A stretch of 60,440 nt of DNA from Chara braunii (GCA_003427395.1 BFEA01000848.1:370528-430967), one strand, 5' to 3'; shown: positions 49,350 through 60,440, counted from the stretch's first letter. Numbers and translations are program-made. Notes: generated by a model from the letters alone, not told the origin.

Positions 49350-52300
49350 CAAGCTCGGACCTGAGCTTGGGTAGTTAATTGAATTTAACTTTATTTATGT
49401 TCATGCTCAGTCGATGATCATACTCGATAGCCCGGTCATTTCCGTATTATCTCACCCCTATACAGTTTCTGCCTAGCAGCGTGCGCATCATCATATTCTT
49501 AAATCACATAGGCGTGTTGTGTTAATTTATGTATCGCGTCATTATGACCCTTACTTATTAAGCTCCTATTAATCGTAAATTTACAAGTGTTGTTTTGCAT
49601 GTGCAGTCATGCACAAAAAATTGTGTGTTGTGCTGTCAAGATGCGAAAAATTATAAATCAAAAAAATAAAAGAAAAGCGACAAGATAAATTATCTAAATA
49701 GGCTTATTGACTTCATAGAGGAGGAGAAAGATTGAAGGAGGAAGAAAATAAATGAAAGAGAAAGGAGAATGGTATAGGGTTGTACGTTATCAGGGTCACT
49801 AGCACAAGCATACAATCTCCCCTGATAAAAATGACTTAGTATTTTTTACATGGAATACTATACCGCTCATTACCGTGCTTGAGTCGCTTTCTTGTATCTA
49901 TCCGATGATAAGATTATACTCCTCCCATATTCATCCTACCTCATTGTCAGTACTTGACCGTCCTTCCTCAATTATCCCACCTTGCGTTCCCACCACCATC
50001 CTGCGTCCTGATCCACCCTTCGTTCATAAGTCATAATGACAGATTTTTGCTTGCGCATCATGCTTACACTTTTTTTTTGCCGCAACAAGCTATGAGAGGT
50101 TATCCCTTATCTACCATATAGGAGAAATGTCTGAAAGACAACTATAGTAGGTTCGGGTGTAGCTTGTCCTGAGCTAACCTGGCGGAAGCACTGGTTCCAA
50201 TGAGGCTTGAATCTCATATCTAGGACAGTATCAGAAAATATAAGAAGGGTTGAATCTCCTCAATATCTCGTCGCTAAAGTACCCCTTCTAAATAACGAGA
50301 AATGATTCTGCTAAGGTGAGGGAAAAGGAAGGTGAAGCATACTGATAATTTCCTTCTGGAGTTGGATAATGTATGTGAGTGTCGAAAACACCTCCTGATC
50401 CCCAGAAAGTGCATAGCTGTTAGGTTAACTACTTAAAAACCATGTGCGTTCGCGAAGTCGTGTGTCATACTTTCTGGCTATAGGTTTGTAAATAGAACTA
50501 ACCCTATTAATTATTGCTACAAAATCTGAATATATTATCAAATTCTTAAGAGTGGTATGATATAGATTCTAATGATAGACTCGGTCTCTTGATAATAGTC
50601 TAACTCTGAAAGTTGTATCGTGCAACATATGAGTTTAGGACTATCTGCCTAAAAATAAATACCGCTCTAAGAACCTACTGAATATAATAAAGTTATCAGA
50701 ATATACAGAGTTGTCTAGCTGTCAGCATTATACTTTAGCGAAGTCATCTATTTGATAGGTACATTTAGGTGACAGTGAATTAACGTATATTAGGTCTACT
50801 CTTGTACGAGGAGTCTCGATCTTTGGTATAGATTGCGAAAAAACAAGCTTGGGATGTGTTTGGTAAAGAGACCCTAGAAAACCGATTATAAACATAGTGT
50901 GAGATAATATGAGTAGGTAAAAGGAATAAAAGTGGGCGATACTATGTTTCGTTAGCTCAACAGTTAGGGGCCGACTAGTTAGAAGGAATAAGTTTATAAC
51001 ATTTTGGCAGTGTGATATGTGGTTTGATTGGTAAGGTTGTTTAGTCATGAGATATAAATTAATTATTTCATTACCCATTTAGTGACTATCTGATCCTTAG
51101 GGACAAATAGTATGGCGAGCATAATATTAGGTTATCTATTTGAAACATACGTATCCGTTTGAAATTGTATATAGTAGAATATGATAATAAATTAGGGTTA
51201 TGAATCATTGCATAAAAAATCCGATTAGATTTATCGGATTATTGAAAGAGATATGAATGGACTCGAACTTTATCAGTTGGTCAAACATTGGAAATTATAT
51301 CATGAGAATATCTACTTAAATAACTATCTCATTTGTTATACTTAATATGATCAGAGTATGAGAGTATCCACTTGAGGGATAACCAACTCCTCGAATTACA
51401 GTATTATATAAAGAGTGATAAAATTACTTATTCCCACTATGGGGAATGTATATGACTGGTATGAATGAATGCATGTGAAAATGAATAATATATGTTTCAA
51501 GTGATGTATCATTGTATGTTCTATTCTTTGTTGACTGAAAATTGTAACTTGTTATGTACGCATATTTATCGATTGCTTGGTGATTGTCTGTACCTGACTG
51601 ACTATGTTTATGAATTGCTTTCTTCAATAAGGATAGAAAAATTGTATGAAATCCACATTCAGCATGAGACCGAAGGTGAATGGAGTGACCAGCCTTTGAA
51701 GAGAAGAAATTCTCTCAAAGGAGGTCAACATGCAAAGTCTGCCCTTTAAAAGATTGCAACGTTGACTGATACTTTTCCAAACATCTTAAAGAGAGTATAG
51801 TAAAGTCTCGTAAGTGGTAGTGAGACTCACGCCGGAACAATCCTGGTCCATAGTGAGGTGTTGTCCCCTTTTCTGATGAAGAGAAAGTGACTACATTATC
51901 ATCGAAGGGGAGGAAAATGTTAGGGACCTTGTCAGGACGTTGTCTATAGTGAAGGCGGTTGTTGTTCTGCATGAGGTAAGGAGTGGCTGCCTAACCTTGT
52001 GTCGGGCAGGGTCACCTCATCCCCATGGTCAATGCCTAACCAACCTGGGGCATGTGAGATGAGACCGTTCTACTTTGTTGACAGAAAACTGATAAGGTCT
52101 CGCCATTGGAATCGGAGGGAGAAGTGGTGAGACTCAGTCCTAGAGTGGGGCTCAGGATCTGAGATATTATCCCTTTGGTAGGATTACACCACCCCTCGAC
52201 ACAATATACCTCTGTTAAGCAAAAAGGAGCAAATAAAGGTTATGTCACTGTTATCTTGTATCTTCATTGTATTTTTTCATGTGGTGTTTTATTGTAATAA

Positions 52301-53090
52301 TTGTTATCATTGTTCGTAGAAAGTTGATGTTTGTCTGCAGTGATATGATTGAATAGTTTGGATTTTTCATGAGTTTCCTTTACAGTTCAAACATCTCTTT
52401 GTAATATTACTTATTATTCGCACTATATTCCTTCTTTATGGCAGGAGAATGTCGTTTACATTTGTATTGTAAAAGTTCTGTGAAATCATAGGGAAAACCC
52501 TGCATACAATAAAAGTTGTGTTTGAATTGTTTCTTCAATTTGGGTTGTGATTTGATTGACATGATATGATATTTTGATTTTTGATGATCATCTCAAGAAG
52601 GTTTAATCCTCCTTGAGTACATTCGGATTAATACTTGGACACAAGTATTATAAATGTATTTTTATGATACGTTATTGAGTCGGTTCTTATGTGGATTATT
52701 TAAGATCTAACTCCAAAATGGAAGGTTGACGGTGACCTCAAAAATTGAGTTTTATTTTGAGTCATGAAAATTATTGGAGGGACACCAAAAGATGGGTCCT
52801 GCAATGAAAAGACACATGAGATGTGTCCTCTTTTGAGCTTCTTTTAAAATATGTATATTTTGCAGAAGGCACCGTTCACCATCCCAATGGGGTTAGTCTG
52901 AGATAAGATTAAAAGATCTCGAAATGGGATCGTTTGGAATTGTTGATGTTCTGAAATATATCGTTTGTATCAATGGTATTATGGAAGCCAAAAAAATTAT
53001 ATTTATTTTGGGTCTTCAACTCGTTTTACTTATTTTGAGAGATCCCCGAGACGTGTGTCTGACCGCATTGTGATCGAGACGGGAAAACAC
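49350..53090. other. LARD interior, AT-rich and non-coding
   Basis: No supported gene; all frames are short and unshared. A motif like TATCTACTTRAA recurs near 50,430, 50,650, 50,748, 51,090, 51,135, 51,308 and 51,370, often with short complementary flanks (for example TATCCACTTGAGGGATA). A perfect 8-bp stem AATCCGAT/ATCGGATT lies at about 51,220-51,243. Sequence is otherwise unremarkable. Confidence 0.45.
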
Positions 53091-53325
53091 GACCCCTAAG
53101 TGGTAACCTGACGATGCCCCTCGTTCATCCACTACATGGCAACCTGACGATGATGCACAATTGTTCTTGTTGGTGATTTTATGAATTGTTTTTGGCATTT
53201 ATTGGGATGCACATCGTTCATCCAATAAGTGGCAACCTTACGAGCGGAGAATTTTGTCCGTGAATTTTTTTTGTATATATTAAAATGAACATTGTTCATC
53301 CACTCCAGGAGGTCAGTCTGAGGGA
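53090..53325 (+). repeat. Four spaced repeats of GTTCATCCAC-type motif
   Basis: CCCCTAAGTGGTAACCTGACGATG, shown in parts as AAGTGGTAACCTGACGATG (about 53,097), CATGGCAACCTGACGATG (about 53,135), AAGTGGCAACCTTACGAG (about 53,226) and GTTCATCCACTCCAGGAGG (about 53,293) recur. GTTCATCC precedes the later ones. CGTTCATCC...ACGA pairing makes weak stem-loops. Confidence 0.55.
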
Positions 53326-53347
53326 CTAAATTACCAAGCCTATGGTG

Positions 53348-54177
53348 GAAAATTGGCATCGTTGGGACGTAACTCCCAGCGTTGGTTGCTGACCAAGTAT
53401 AACCAGGCAGCGGAACTTCTTGTTTTGGCCTAGAGTTGAGACATGAAGGACGCCCGCTCTAGTGAGGGAATCAACTCAGGTGGTTACTAGAGGGGTCGAG
53501 AGTCAGGTCTAGAAGCAGGGTAAAACCCAGGATAGGAGGATTTACCCGTTATTGCGTAACCACTACGGGAACCACTGTTAATATAACAACACAGTGGGCC
53601 GCAGATCTGGCCTGATCAAGCGGACTGAAGGGGTTTAAAACAAAACCGCCGATCCCCTCACATTAGACTTCGGGCGGGACGGTAATATGATTTAGGTTAA
53701 GACCCGCGTCCAAAGGGGCAGATTTTATGACTCATCGGACAACCAACGAGGATCTGGGAAGAAAGTCTAAAAATGTGGAAAAGATGATCGTTGTCTTTCT
53801 GGGTAACTTTCACCGTTGTAGTATAGATCCAGTATCCCCACCATTGGTTTATTGAGTTTGGTTTTGAGGGTTTTCAGTATGTGGGAGACCCGGGTTAGAA
53901 TTCCGGCGATGGTAGAATGTATCAAGAGAGGCAATGTGAATCTTGACTGCATCTTAATCCAGATACTCGGATTTGGCTATCCACTTATCAGAAATGCGCC
54001 TTATTTTGGGAAAGGGATTTACCTTATCTTTCAGCAAGAAAAGAGAAGTACATGTATTGTTTTGTATTGTATCATCTGTCCAGTGGTGTTATCGATCTTG
54101 TTATATTTCATCAGTTAATTTGATTTTGGAAAACGATGTAAAGGGGAACTATATGAACGATTGTGATAAACGTCCTT
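53348..54177 (+). repeat. Pre-LTR segment of the LARD
   Basis: Counterpart of 44,220-45,240, ending where repeat B begins. At 53,855-53,925 it contains a tRNA-like stretch (ATTGGTTTATTGAGTTTGG, then CCCGGGTTAGAATTCCGG) that resembles the SINE head at 57,055 with a small insertion; it may be a third, degraded SINE copy. Confidence 0.5.
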
Positions 54178-56553
54178 AACGACGGGGACGTCGTTTAATA
54201 GGGTCTGGGAATTCTATCAAACCAAATACCCTTACAAGGTTATTTGGCCATGCTCTTGCTTTCGACACAACGACGACGTCAGCTACCATGACGGAGCCAG
54301 TCTGGGATGAAAAGGGTGTGCACGCTTTAGTGTGACACTTCAAACGATTTCCTCGGTCATTGCGGCCAGGCAAATCGGTGAGAAAATTTCGAGAGTGCGA
54401 GCGCGCATTATTATGACGCGCACTGTAATGGTTAGGATCAATAGTAATACCCTCCGACCGAAAAGGTCGAGGGGTTGATTGGGTCAGTGTCGAGTCGGGT
54501 AGATCTACGACACACATTGAGACTTGCGCTGGTACTTGTCTACCTACCGGTACAGGGCGTCAAAAAATACTAAATTTTGTCGTCTTCTGCTCGACCTCGA
54601 GTACCCGACGCATCTATCTCTATTTAGTGTACTATCGACATACCTGCCACTTTAGTATTTCTCGTTGCTCTTAAGTGTAGCGGACTTTTTTGCCCGCCAC
54701 TTGAGTGTTTTCCCCGCCGTGACCCTCAAATGCCGCGTCCTCGGCTAAGTACCCGCCCTTCGGGCCTTCCGATCAGCTAAGTACCTAGGAGGGTCACGCA
54801 CACATTCAAACCAACAAGCACTCAGACAGGCACACAAACAGCCAGCGTGCGCACACACAGACTTAAATACAGGCTCAAGCCGCTAGATGGGCGGAGCCCG
54901 AATACTGTACAAATACCTGAGTTGCTCCCCTTCTACTCGAAGTGGGAGCTAGCTTAGTAGGTTTAGGTATTGATTACTATGCAGAGGGTGCAGGGATCGA
55001 AGCCTACCGACCCCTGAGCTAGCTCCCTTTTGATATGGAACTCAATTGTATTTTGCCCCGGTTTCAATAGGCCGGGACTCGAACCCGTGACCTCAAGATC
55101 ATAGGTTAGTTAGAGTTAGTAGTTGTAGTTAGCCTTGTTTGAAAACGAGGGCACGACAGATGGCACGACAGGGTAGTTAGAAAATTAGATTTCTGTTTTA
55201 TCATATTCAAAAAGTTTTCTTATTTATTTTCTTTTCTTTACGATTTTCTAGATTTTTTTTGTTGTTTGTTTGGGTTTTTCCTTTTCCGCCGTTCTCGTAT
55301 GAAAATTGATCGAATTTTTCACTATAACCGGGGTAGATTCATTCCCCGGGACTTCTCAACATTCGATCTTTGACAGTATGCTAGGGAGAGGGACGAAGGG
55401 TTCGTCTCGGTGGCAACGACTGCAGGGACCATCGTGAACGACCACTGGGAAGTTCACATGGTGCACGGGAGGAGAACTCCGTCGAAAAGAAGAAGGGAGA
55501 ACATAGCACGAAGAGAGGGAGAGTCGCGCGGGGAGGTAGTGGAAGCAAGCGCAGAAAAGGAGAATGCAGCGAGGTAGAAAGGCAACCACGCGAAGGTAGC
55601 GCGACTTGAGAGAGAATGCGCGCAGACGGAAAAGCATGCCAGGGGGGGAGATTTGAAGGAGGAACGGGCAAGTGAAGGAGGGGCTGCGCGAGAAGAAGAA
55701 GAAGGGGAAGGGGAAGGAGAGAAGGAGAGAAGAAGAGGGGAGGAGGAGGAGACGTAGTAGTAGTAATAGAATAAGAAGAAAAAGAGGAGGAGGGAAGGAG
55801 AGAAGGAGAGGAGAGGATACATACCCCCTGTAATCGGTAATGGAGATGTCCCGGGCGAGGGTGCTTGGGACCTCGTGCTTGAGTTACGAGGGGCTTTGTA
55901 CACAAGCTTTGAGGTGTTCCCCATGTCGAAGGGGGGGGTATAGCGACGACAACGACCATGACTGCGACGACGACGACGACGACAAGGAAGAGAGAGAGAG
56001 AGAACAGGTAAGTCTTTAATCGACCGGCCGACTTCACACTACTCCAATTGACAAGACGAACTAAATCGAATGAACCTATCGCTTAGACATTGAAATATAC
56101 ATTACGGTACCTACGTGTGCGTGAGTGTGTATAACACGGATAACCGAGCTAAATCGAATGAATCTACCGCTAGGACATGAAAATATACACTACCACTATC
56201 GTTTCTTTGTTTGTACGTGAGTATGTGTGTATATGTGCATGTGTGTGTGTATGTGTGACCAATCGAGAAACTAGCCTCAAGCTATGTCCTCGATAGGATG
56301 AATAACATGGAACATGGAGACCTATACTACTACGTGCATGTGTGCATGGGTGTGAGTGCGCACACATGTGTGTGTGTGTGTGTGTGAGCGAGAGAAAGGG
56401 AAAACACGAACAAACGGGAGAAGACCACAAGCAAGGATATATAGCACACGCGCACAGTCGGAGTGGTGACTTGTTGTTCTTCAAAGATAAAATCCTGCGT
56501 GACATGTGAGGTTCAGCGCTCCCCAGCAGGGCGCGGGACCGCCGCGCTCGACA
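54178..56553 (+). repeat. Long LTR-like repeat B (about 2.38 kb)
   Basis: Direct copy of repeat A, ending in the intact terminus CCGCGCTCGACA, identical in its last bases to the gypsy LTR end. It lacks the 185-bp stretch of copy A near its start. It carries one palindrome AATACCCTTACAAGGTTATT and the same purine-rich tract (55,680-55,800) and (TG)n. No primer-binding site follows, as expected for a 3' LTR. Confidence 0.8.
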
Positions 56554-57040
56554 ACGCATTAATACGTCACGCTGTGACGTAATCGATAGTCATCAGCGAT
56601 ACTAGGCCGGCACAAGGTGCCAAAACCATAGAGTCAAGTTACCTTCTCAATAATTTTTTTTAATTTGGTTATATTTTTTTTTTATTCTATAAAAGAATAA
56701 TGTTGCTCCGCGAACCGGTTCAGCCTCTGGTGAGACGCATTGCAGAGAAGCTAAAGACCCTACCTTGTGCACGTATAGGAAGGTTGAGTTTGGTCACATA
56801 TGAAAAAGGTGCGGCGCTGGCAAACCTAGTCAGGGGAAAAAATCGAAAGTTCGACAGAATAGGTGCAGCGCCCGACGACCAGGGTACCAGACAACCATAA
56901 TCCTAAGTGTGGGGGGCACATCAGCGTCTTCTGACGGCCGGAAGGTTGGCCGGTAGGCCAAGGCAAAGGGCCTCGTTTGTGCGGGTAGGACCAATCACTT
57001 CCCGCGACTATTCATATGCGGGTTCACACCTACCTAGTTT
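56554..57040. other. Unassigned flank
   Basis: It begins ACGCATTAATACGTCACGCTGTGACG, which includes the palindrome CGTCACGCTGTGACG. No gene is supported; the 66-codon frame at 56,700-56,900 has no recognisable feature. Confidence 0.35.
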
Positions 57041-57042
57041 AG

Positions 57043-57280
57043 ACTTGGGCTTCGCCCTATTGGTTAAAGTACCGGACTTTCGAGCGACAGGTTTGGGGTT
57101 CGAGGTCAGCAAGTGGCGATGGAGCAAATAAGAATGACCAAGAGGAGATTGAGGGGTCGAGGGTCGTCTTAGACTATCCCCCTTGGTTTTGTAGAGCGGG
57201 CCCGAGCCTGGACCGATTGGCAACACCAAGAGGGTGCCGGTGAGTCCCCGCCTCCCTCAGATGTCTATTTCTACTTGATT
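57043..57280 (+). mobile_element. tRNA-derived SINE, copy 2
   Basis: TATTGGTTAAAGTACCGGAC (A-box/D-arm) and GGGGTTCGAGGTC (B-box/T-arm) have tRNA spacing with CTTTCGA in the anticodon-loop position. The stems do not close properly, so it is not a working tRNA gene. The similarity to copy 1 (12.17-12.37 kb) continues into the body, including GACTATCCCCCTTGGTTTTGT. The 3' tail and duplications are unresolved. Confidence 0.6.
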
Positions 57281-57860
57281 TAATTTTAATTTTATTTCTT
57301 AGTTTTTAAAGATTCCATTTTTTTTACCAGGACGGAAACTGGTTCCAGGACCGACGGTGAAGAAATATCACGAGGAAAGAGGGAAAGAACTTCGAAAGAG
57401 AGTTAAGGGATGTTTGAAGATTGCTGAGCGAAGAAAGCGGAAGGAGAGAAGTCGTGTATCCCCACTCAACGGGGGTGGAGGCGACTGCGTCACTGCCCTC
57501 CTTGATGGTACGTGAGGTGCATGCCGGCAAGGGCTACTGTGACCGACATTACAGTAGGGAGCGATTGAAACAACCCTCCCTACGGGTGGCCGTCACGGCA
57601 GTCGAGGGCCTTGAACATGCACCTCTTTTTGCGGGACCGTTCAAGTCCCTGAGCATGCGGGATGCTGACGAAATTCCTGTATCTTCCACGTCTTGAAAAC
57701 GCGGTCCGAGGGAAAATTCAACGTGCACGCAACCGGTGGGTGCTTAGCCCACGAAGAGACAGGAACCTGAGTGGCGGGACCAGCACCTGCGGGTGCGCCA
57801 TCCGCCAACCACGAATTGTTGTGAGAAGTGTGAGTGTGAACAGACCTGTGGTATCAGCCA
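57281..57860. other. No recognisable gene
   Basis: Frames up to 91 codons only, with no domain. CTACTGTGACCGACATTACAGTAG near 57,530-57,555, read in parts, forms an imperfect stem. The tRNA-like tandem array starts at its right edge. Confidence 0.35.
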
Positions 57861-58700
57861 CTGGGCCTGGCTTGGCTGGTATACCCGTAGGCTGTTGAAA
57901 AACAGGCATGTGGGACCCGCACCCGTGAGCCAAGCTCGGCTGGTACACCCGCAGGCGGTTGAAAAACAGGCCTGTGGGATCTGTACCTGCGGTAGCTCGG
58001 TTGGTATACCCACGGACCGTTGAAAAACAATCCTAAGGGATCACCACCTAAGCAAGCCCAGCTGGTATATCCGCGAACTGCGGAGAGCAGACCTATGAAA
58101 CCAGCACCTGCAGGCAAAGCTCAGCTGGTACAACCGTGAATTGTTGAAAACAGGCTGTGAAACCAGCACCTGCAGGCAAAGCTCAGCTGGNCTGCAGGCA
58201 AAGCTCAGCTGGTACAACCGTGAATTGTTGAAAACAGGCTGTGAAACCAGCACCTGCAGGCAAAGCTCAGCTGGTACAACCGTGAACTGTTGAAAATAGG
58301 GTTGTGAAACCAGCACCTGGAGGCATAGCTCAGATGGTACACTCGCAGGCTGTTGAAAAACAGGCCTGTGGGACCAGCACCCGTAGGCGAAGCTCAGCTG
58401 GTACACTCGCAGGCTGTTGAAAAACAGGCCTGTGGGACCAGCACCCGTAGACCTGGCTCAGGTGGTACGCATGCGAACTGTTGAAAAACAGGTCTGTGGG
58501 AATAGTGCCACTGGGCCTAGCTCACGTGGTACACCCGCGAACTGTTGGCAAAGAGGTCTGTGGGATCCTAACCACTGGGCCTAGCTCAGGTCGGTACCCC
58601 CGCAGACTGTTGAAAAACAGTCCTTTGGGGTGAGCACCTACCCAAGCTCAGTTAGTGTACACAAAAACTGGTGAAATACAGACCTGTGTTCGAACTCCAC
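57860..58700 (+). repeat. 64-bp tandem array of tRNA-like units
   Basis: A unit with GCTCAGCTGGTACACNCGC and CTGTTGAAAAACAG starts at 57,870, 57,934, 57,995, 58,056, 58,119, 58,181, 58,203 (after an N at 58,191), 58,265, 58,328, 58,392, 58,456, 58,520, 58,584 and 58,646. GCTCAGNTGGTA is a canonical tRNA A-box/D-arm, and CTGTTGAAAAACAG forms an anticodon-arm-like hairpin. Only the last unit keeps a clear B-box (TGTTCGAACTCC). The unit is thus a tandemly amplified, T-arm-degenerate tRNA relic. The N marks a collapsed or unresolved copy number. Confidence 0.7.
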
Positions 58701-58739
58701 TGAAAGCAGATGAGTGATATACTGGAGCTCTGAAATACT

Positions 58740-58765
58740 GACCAGAGTTCGAATCCAGGTATAAT
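58740..58765 (+). other. Isolated B-box-like sequence
   Basis: CCAGAGTTCGAATCCAGG matches the tRNA T-arm consensus (GGTTCGAATCC) just after the tandem array, without a proper D-arm before it. Probably another relic of the same tRNA-like family. Confidence 0.45.
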
Positions 58766-58872
58766 CGGATGACCAGACCGGAGCCAAGTGAGCCAGTCTG
58801 CAAAGTCCTGCGGTAGGGACCAACATATCTCCGGGTGGCCAAGCTTGCCCAGGAAGGTACACGAGGCCGATA

Positions 58873-58931
58873 GGAATTAAACCCAAGACCTCTTGGATAC
58901 CACTCGCATGCCTTGCCAATTGAGTTAGACC
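58873..58931 (-). other. tRNA-like relic / SINE head, minus strand
   Basis: The minus strand reads GGTCTAACTCAATTGGCAAGG (D-arm/A-box) and then GTCTTGGGTTTAATTCC (T-arm/B-box) with tRNA-like spacing. The acceptor stem and anticodon stem do not pair convincingly. It is opposite in direction to the tandem array beside it. Confidence 0.45.
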
Positions 58932-58979
58932 GTTGGAATACCCAGAGCGGTTACGTTTCTTCCTGACATTTTTAGTTCA

Positions 58980-59350
58980 TCAATTTTTTTTATTTTTTAT
59001 TTTTTTTTTGCTCTGATTTGATTTCCCTACCTGGCTGATGGCTTCGTACTAAGGCTGGCCCAGGCTGATGGATTTAGAGTCTGAAAAAGGCTAGATTCGT
59101 TCGGAGTAATAACAAGAGGCTTGGCTGGCACACAGGAAGGTGTGCTTGTTTGTGAGAAGGCACGGTCCGACAGCTATCTGATGGATTGTCCATTATGGCA
59201 AAGGCCTGTCGGAGTGGCCATTTGAGAGGTTGTACTCAGAAAAACGAGAGAGATTGGAAAAGCATAAGGGGAGGCGGGAGAGGAGAAATCGAGTGAAACG
59301 ACGGAGAAGACGAACGCAAAAGGGGAGGAGGAAGGAGAAAGTAGAAGGAA
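58980..59350. other. T-rich and purine-rich low-complexity DNA
   Basis: A T/A run at 58,985-59,010 and a G/A-rich strand bias at 59,250-59,350, similar in style to 13.37-13.45 kb. No gene. Confidence 0.4.
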
Positions 59351-59354
59351 GTGT

Positions 59355-59645
59355 AGTTCGCCCATTCCTTGATGGAATGAGGTGAAGTAAGAATCGATTT
59401 CAAGGTTTTTGGGTCGGACGAATCCATTAGTAGCGTTAGTTTTAGCGATGGGATATCAGGTTAGTCAGTATGGGAAATAGAAGCTACGCGCGGAGCTGCC
59501 ATTCGAAGCGAAGAGGGGAATGAAAGCAGTGAATCTTAGTCGATTCTTGACTATTTTTTGCGATCCAAGAGGCGAAGTGGAGGTTTTGAGGCGTTGCGAA
59601 TCAAATGGCCGTGCCGGATTTTGCATTTGGTAACCGGTTTGGCCG
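59355..59645. repeat. 180-bp-period repeat, two further units
   Basis: CCATTCCTTGATGGAATGAGG (in parts) near 59,364 and CGATTCTTGACTATTTTTTGCGATCC (in parts) near 59,542 are spaced about 178 bp. They share GTTTTTGGGTCGGACGAATCC and GTTAGTTTTAGCGATGGG-type blocks with the 13.3-13.9 kb array. Confidence 0.55.
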
Positions 59646-60345
59646 GTACGGGCGGTGAGAGCTGCGCTTGGGAAGACTCTCGACTCAACGGTGGACGTCA
59701 ACGAAGCTTACCTTCGAGGTACTTCTCGTTGATGCTAGGCTCGTTTGTCGGAGAAATGATCTACCCTTCATCGTAGCTACATGACCCACCATTATAGGCG
59801 GTGTGCCTGTCGGGAATGAATGAACCTGGCCGCAATTAGGGACTAGTTGCGTTAGGAAGGAAGCGAGAGTGGGAGTGAGGAGAAGGACAAGGTGGAGCAA
59901 GGGAAGGGGCGATGGAGTAAGGAAGAGGGAGAAAACAAGGGCTTACCTGATTGTTGTAGGGGATCTTCATCAAAAGGTTCATACCAATAGTGCTGCTGTC
60001 AGGAGCCGTTGCCGCCATTTATGCTGAACCCCAGGGGGTTGATGCACCTGGCCACTTTCGCAAAAGAATCACTCCGATCCTGCTCATTCTATTGATGGAG
60101 GTAGCCTCTCTCCAACTTTCTACGTGTATGACTGGAAAACAATGTATATTTCGATGATTAATTGAAGATTCACTCTCGTTTTACATATTTTCTTCGGGCA
60201 CAACTTTGGCAGAAAAGTATCAGAGAACGGGCGTGAAACTTCCCATGATTAAGGGAAGATTCATCGTCGTCACTGACCCCGACAACCTCGCATGACAAAG
60301 TGGAGCAAGGGCGCAAGCAAGGAACAGAGTACGGGAGCAAGCGCA
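59646..60345. other. No recognisable gene
   Basis: Short frames only; nothing shared with other parts of the window was seen. Confidence 0.35.
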
Positions 60346-60347
60346 AC

Positions 60348-60349
<2 letters not shown>

Positions 60350-60440
<91 letters not shown>
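60350..60440 (+). repeat. (GA)n microsatellite at the window end
   Basis: About 90 bp of uninterrupted GA repeats to the last base. The true length cannot be judged from this window. Confidence 0.95.

Larger units (their letters stand above)
45244..56553 (+). mobile_element. Putative LARD: long LTRs around non-coding DNA
   Basis: Repeat A, primer-binding site, 6.35 kb without any retroelement protein motif or long frame, a pre-LTR segment, then repeat B in direct orientation. Long LTRs plus a large non-coding interior are the definition of large retrotransposon derivatives, which move using proteins of an autonomous relative. The shared LTR ends, primer-binding site, leader and pre-LTR segment point to the adjacent gypsy lineage as that relative. 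A 5-bp target duplication could not be confirmed. Confidence 0.65.

Noticed and set aside
57043-57115. Functional tRNA gene
   Set aside because: A-box and B-box are good, but the acceptor and anticodon stems do not pair and similarity to 12.2 kb continues past the tRNA part, so it is called a SINE.
58873-58931. Functional tRNA gene on the minus strand
   Set aside because: Spacing of boxes is right, but the acceptor stem and anticodon arm do not close; treated as a relic.

Overview
This window looks like accessory, transposon-derived DNA from a large eukaryotic nuclear genome, most likely in the green-plant/streptophyte lineage. The evidence is plant-type LINEs, a Ty3/gypsy element primed by tRNA-Asp, long microsatellites, tRNA-derived SINEs and no operon-like coding. 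A charophyte alga such as Chara is my best guess, at low confidence. I see no convincing host gene. Every recognisable protein fragment belongs to a retroelement, and nearly all are broken by stops and frameshifts.

Layout. 1-0.8 kb: an A-rich repeat, here called RepX, with an inverted partner at 25.0-26.0 kb. 0.8-2.8 kb: minus-strand LINE ORF1 remnant (LINE-0). 2.8-4.5 kb: purine-rich and GC-rich tandem repeats. 4.5-9.1 kb: minus-strand LINE-1 with ORF1, endonuclease, reverse transcriptase and ORF2 tail. 9.1-15.8 kb: mostly unassigned, with microsatellites, a tRNA-derived SINE and a 180-bp tandem repeat. 15.87-17.74 kb: two arrays of short stem-loops. 18.06-26.41 kb: a hAT-like DNA transposon shell with a matching 8-bp target duplication at both ends; inside are minus-strand LINE-2, a foldback element, RepX copy B, and a Nextera mate-pair junction, which is an assembly artefact.

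26.6-30.4 kb: Ty3/gypsy copy 1 (5' LTR, tRNA-Asp primer-binding site, gag, part of pol), ending exactly on an inverted LTR terminus. 30.8-31.2 kb: a second copy of one stem-loop array. 31.8-39.3 kb: gypsy copy 2 (LTR, primer-binding site, gag, protease, RT, RNase H, integrase), followed by a long coiled-coil/gag-like reading region to 43 kb. 44.2-56.55 kb: two LTR-like repeats of about 2.4-2.6 kb (45.24-47.81 and 54.18-56.55) flanking 6.4 kb of non-coding DNA. The first is followed by a degraded tRNA-Asp primer-binding site. I read this as a non-autonomous large retrotransposon derivative (LARD) related to the neighbouring gypsy element. Its interior holds a third stem-loop array (48.4-49.35 kb). 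57.0-59.0 kb: a second SINE copy and a 64-bp tandem array of tRNA-like units. 59.2-60.4 kb: further 180-bp-period repeats and a terminal (GA)n tract.

The strongest biological signal is the repeated occurrence of short stem-loops whose loop or core sequence is conserved while the stem sequences change in a complementary way from copy to copy. These lie in non-coding parts of LTR-retroelement-related DNA. Two of the arrays are tied by position to gypsy LTRs and one to the interior of the putative LARD. They look like structured RNA or cruciform DNA modules, and I do not recognise them as a described family. All calls are from reading the sequence only; no alignment, folding or database search was run.
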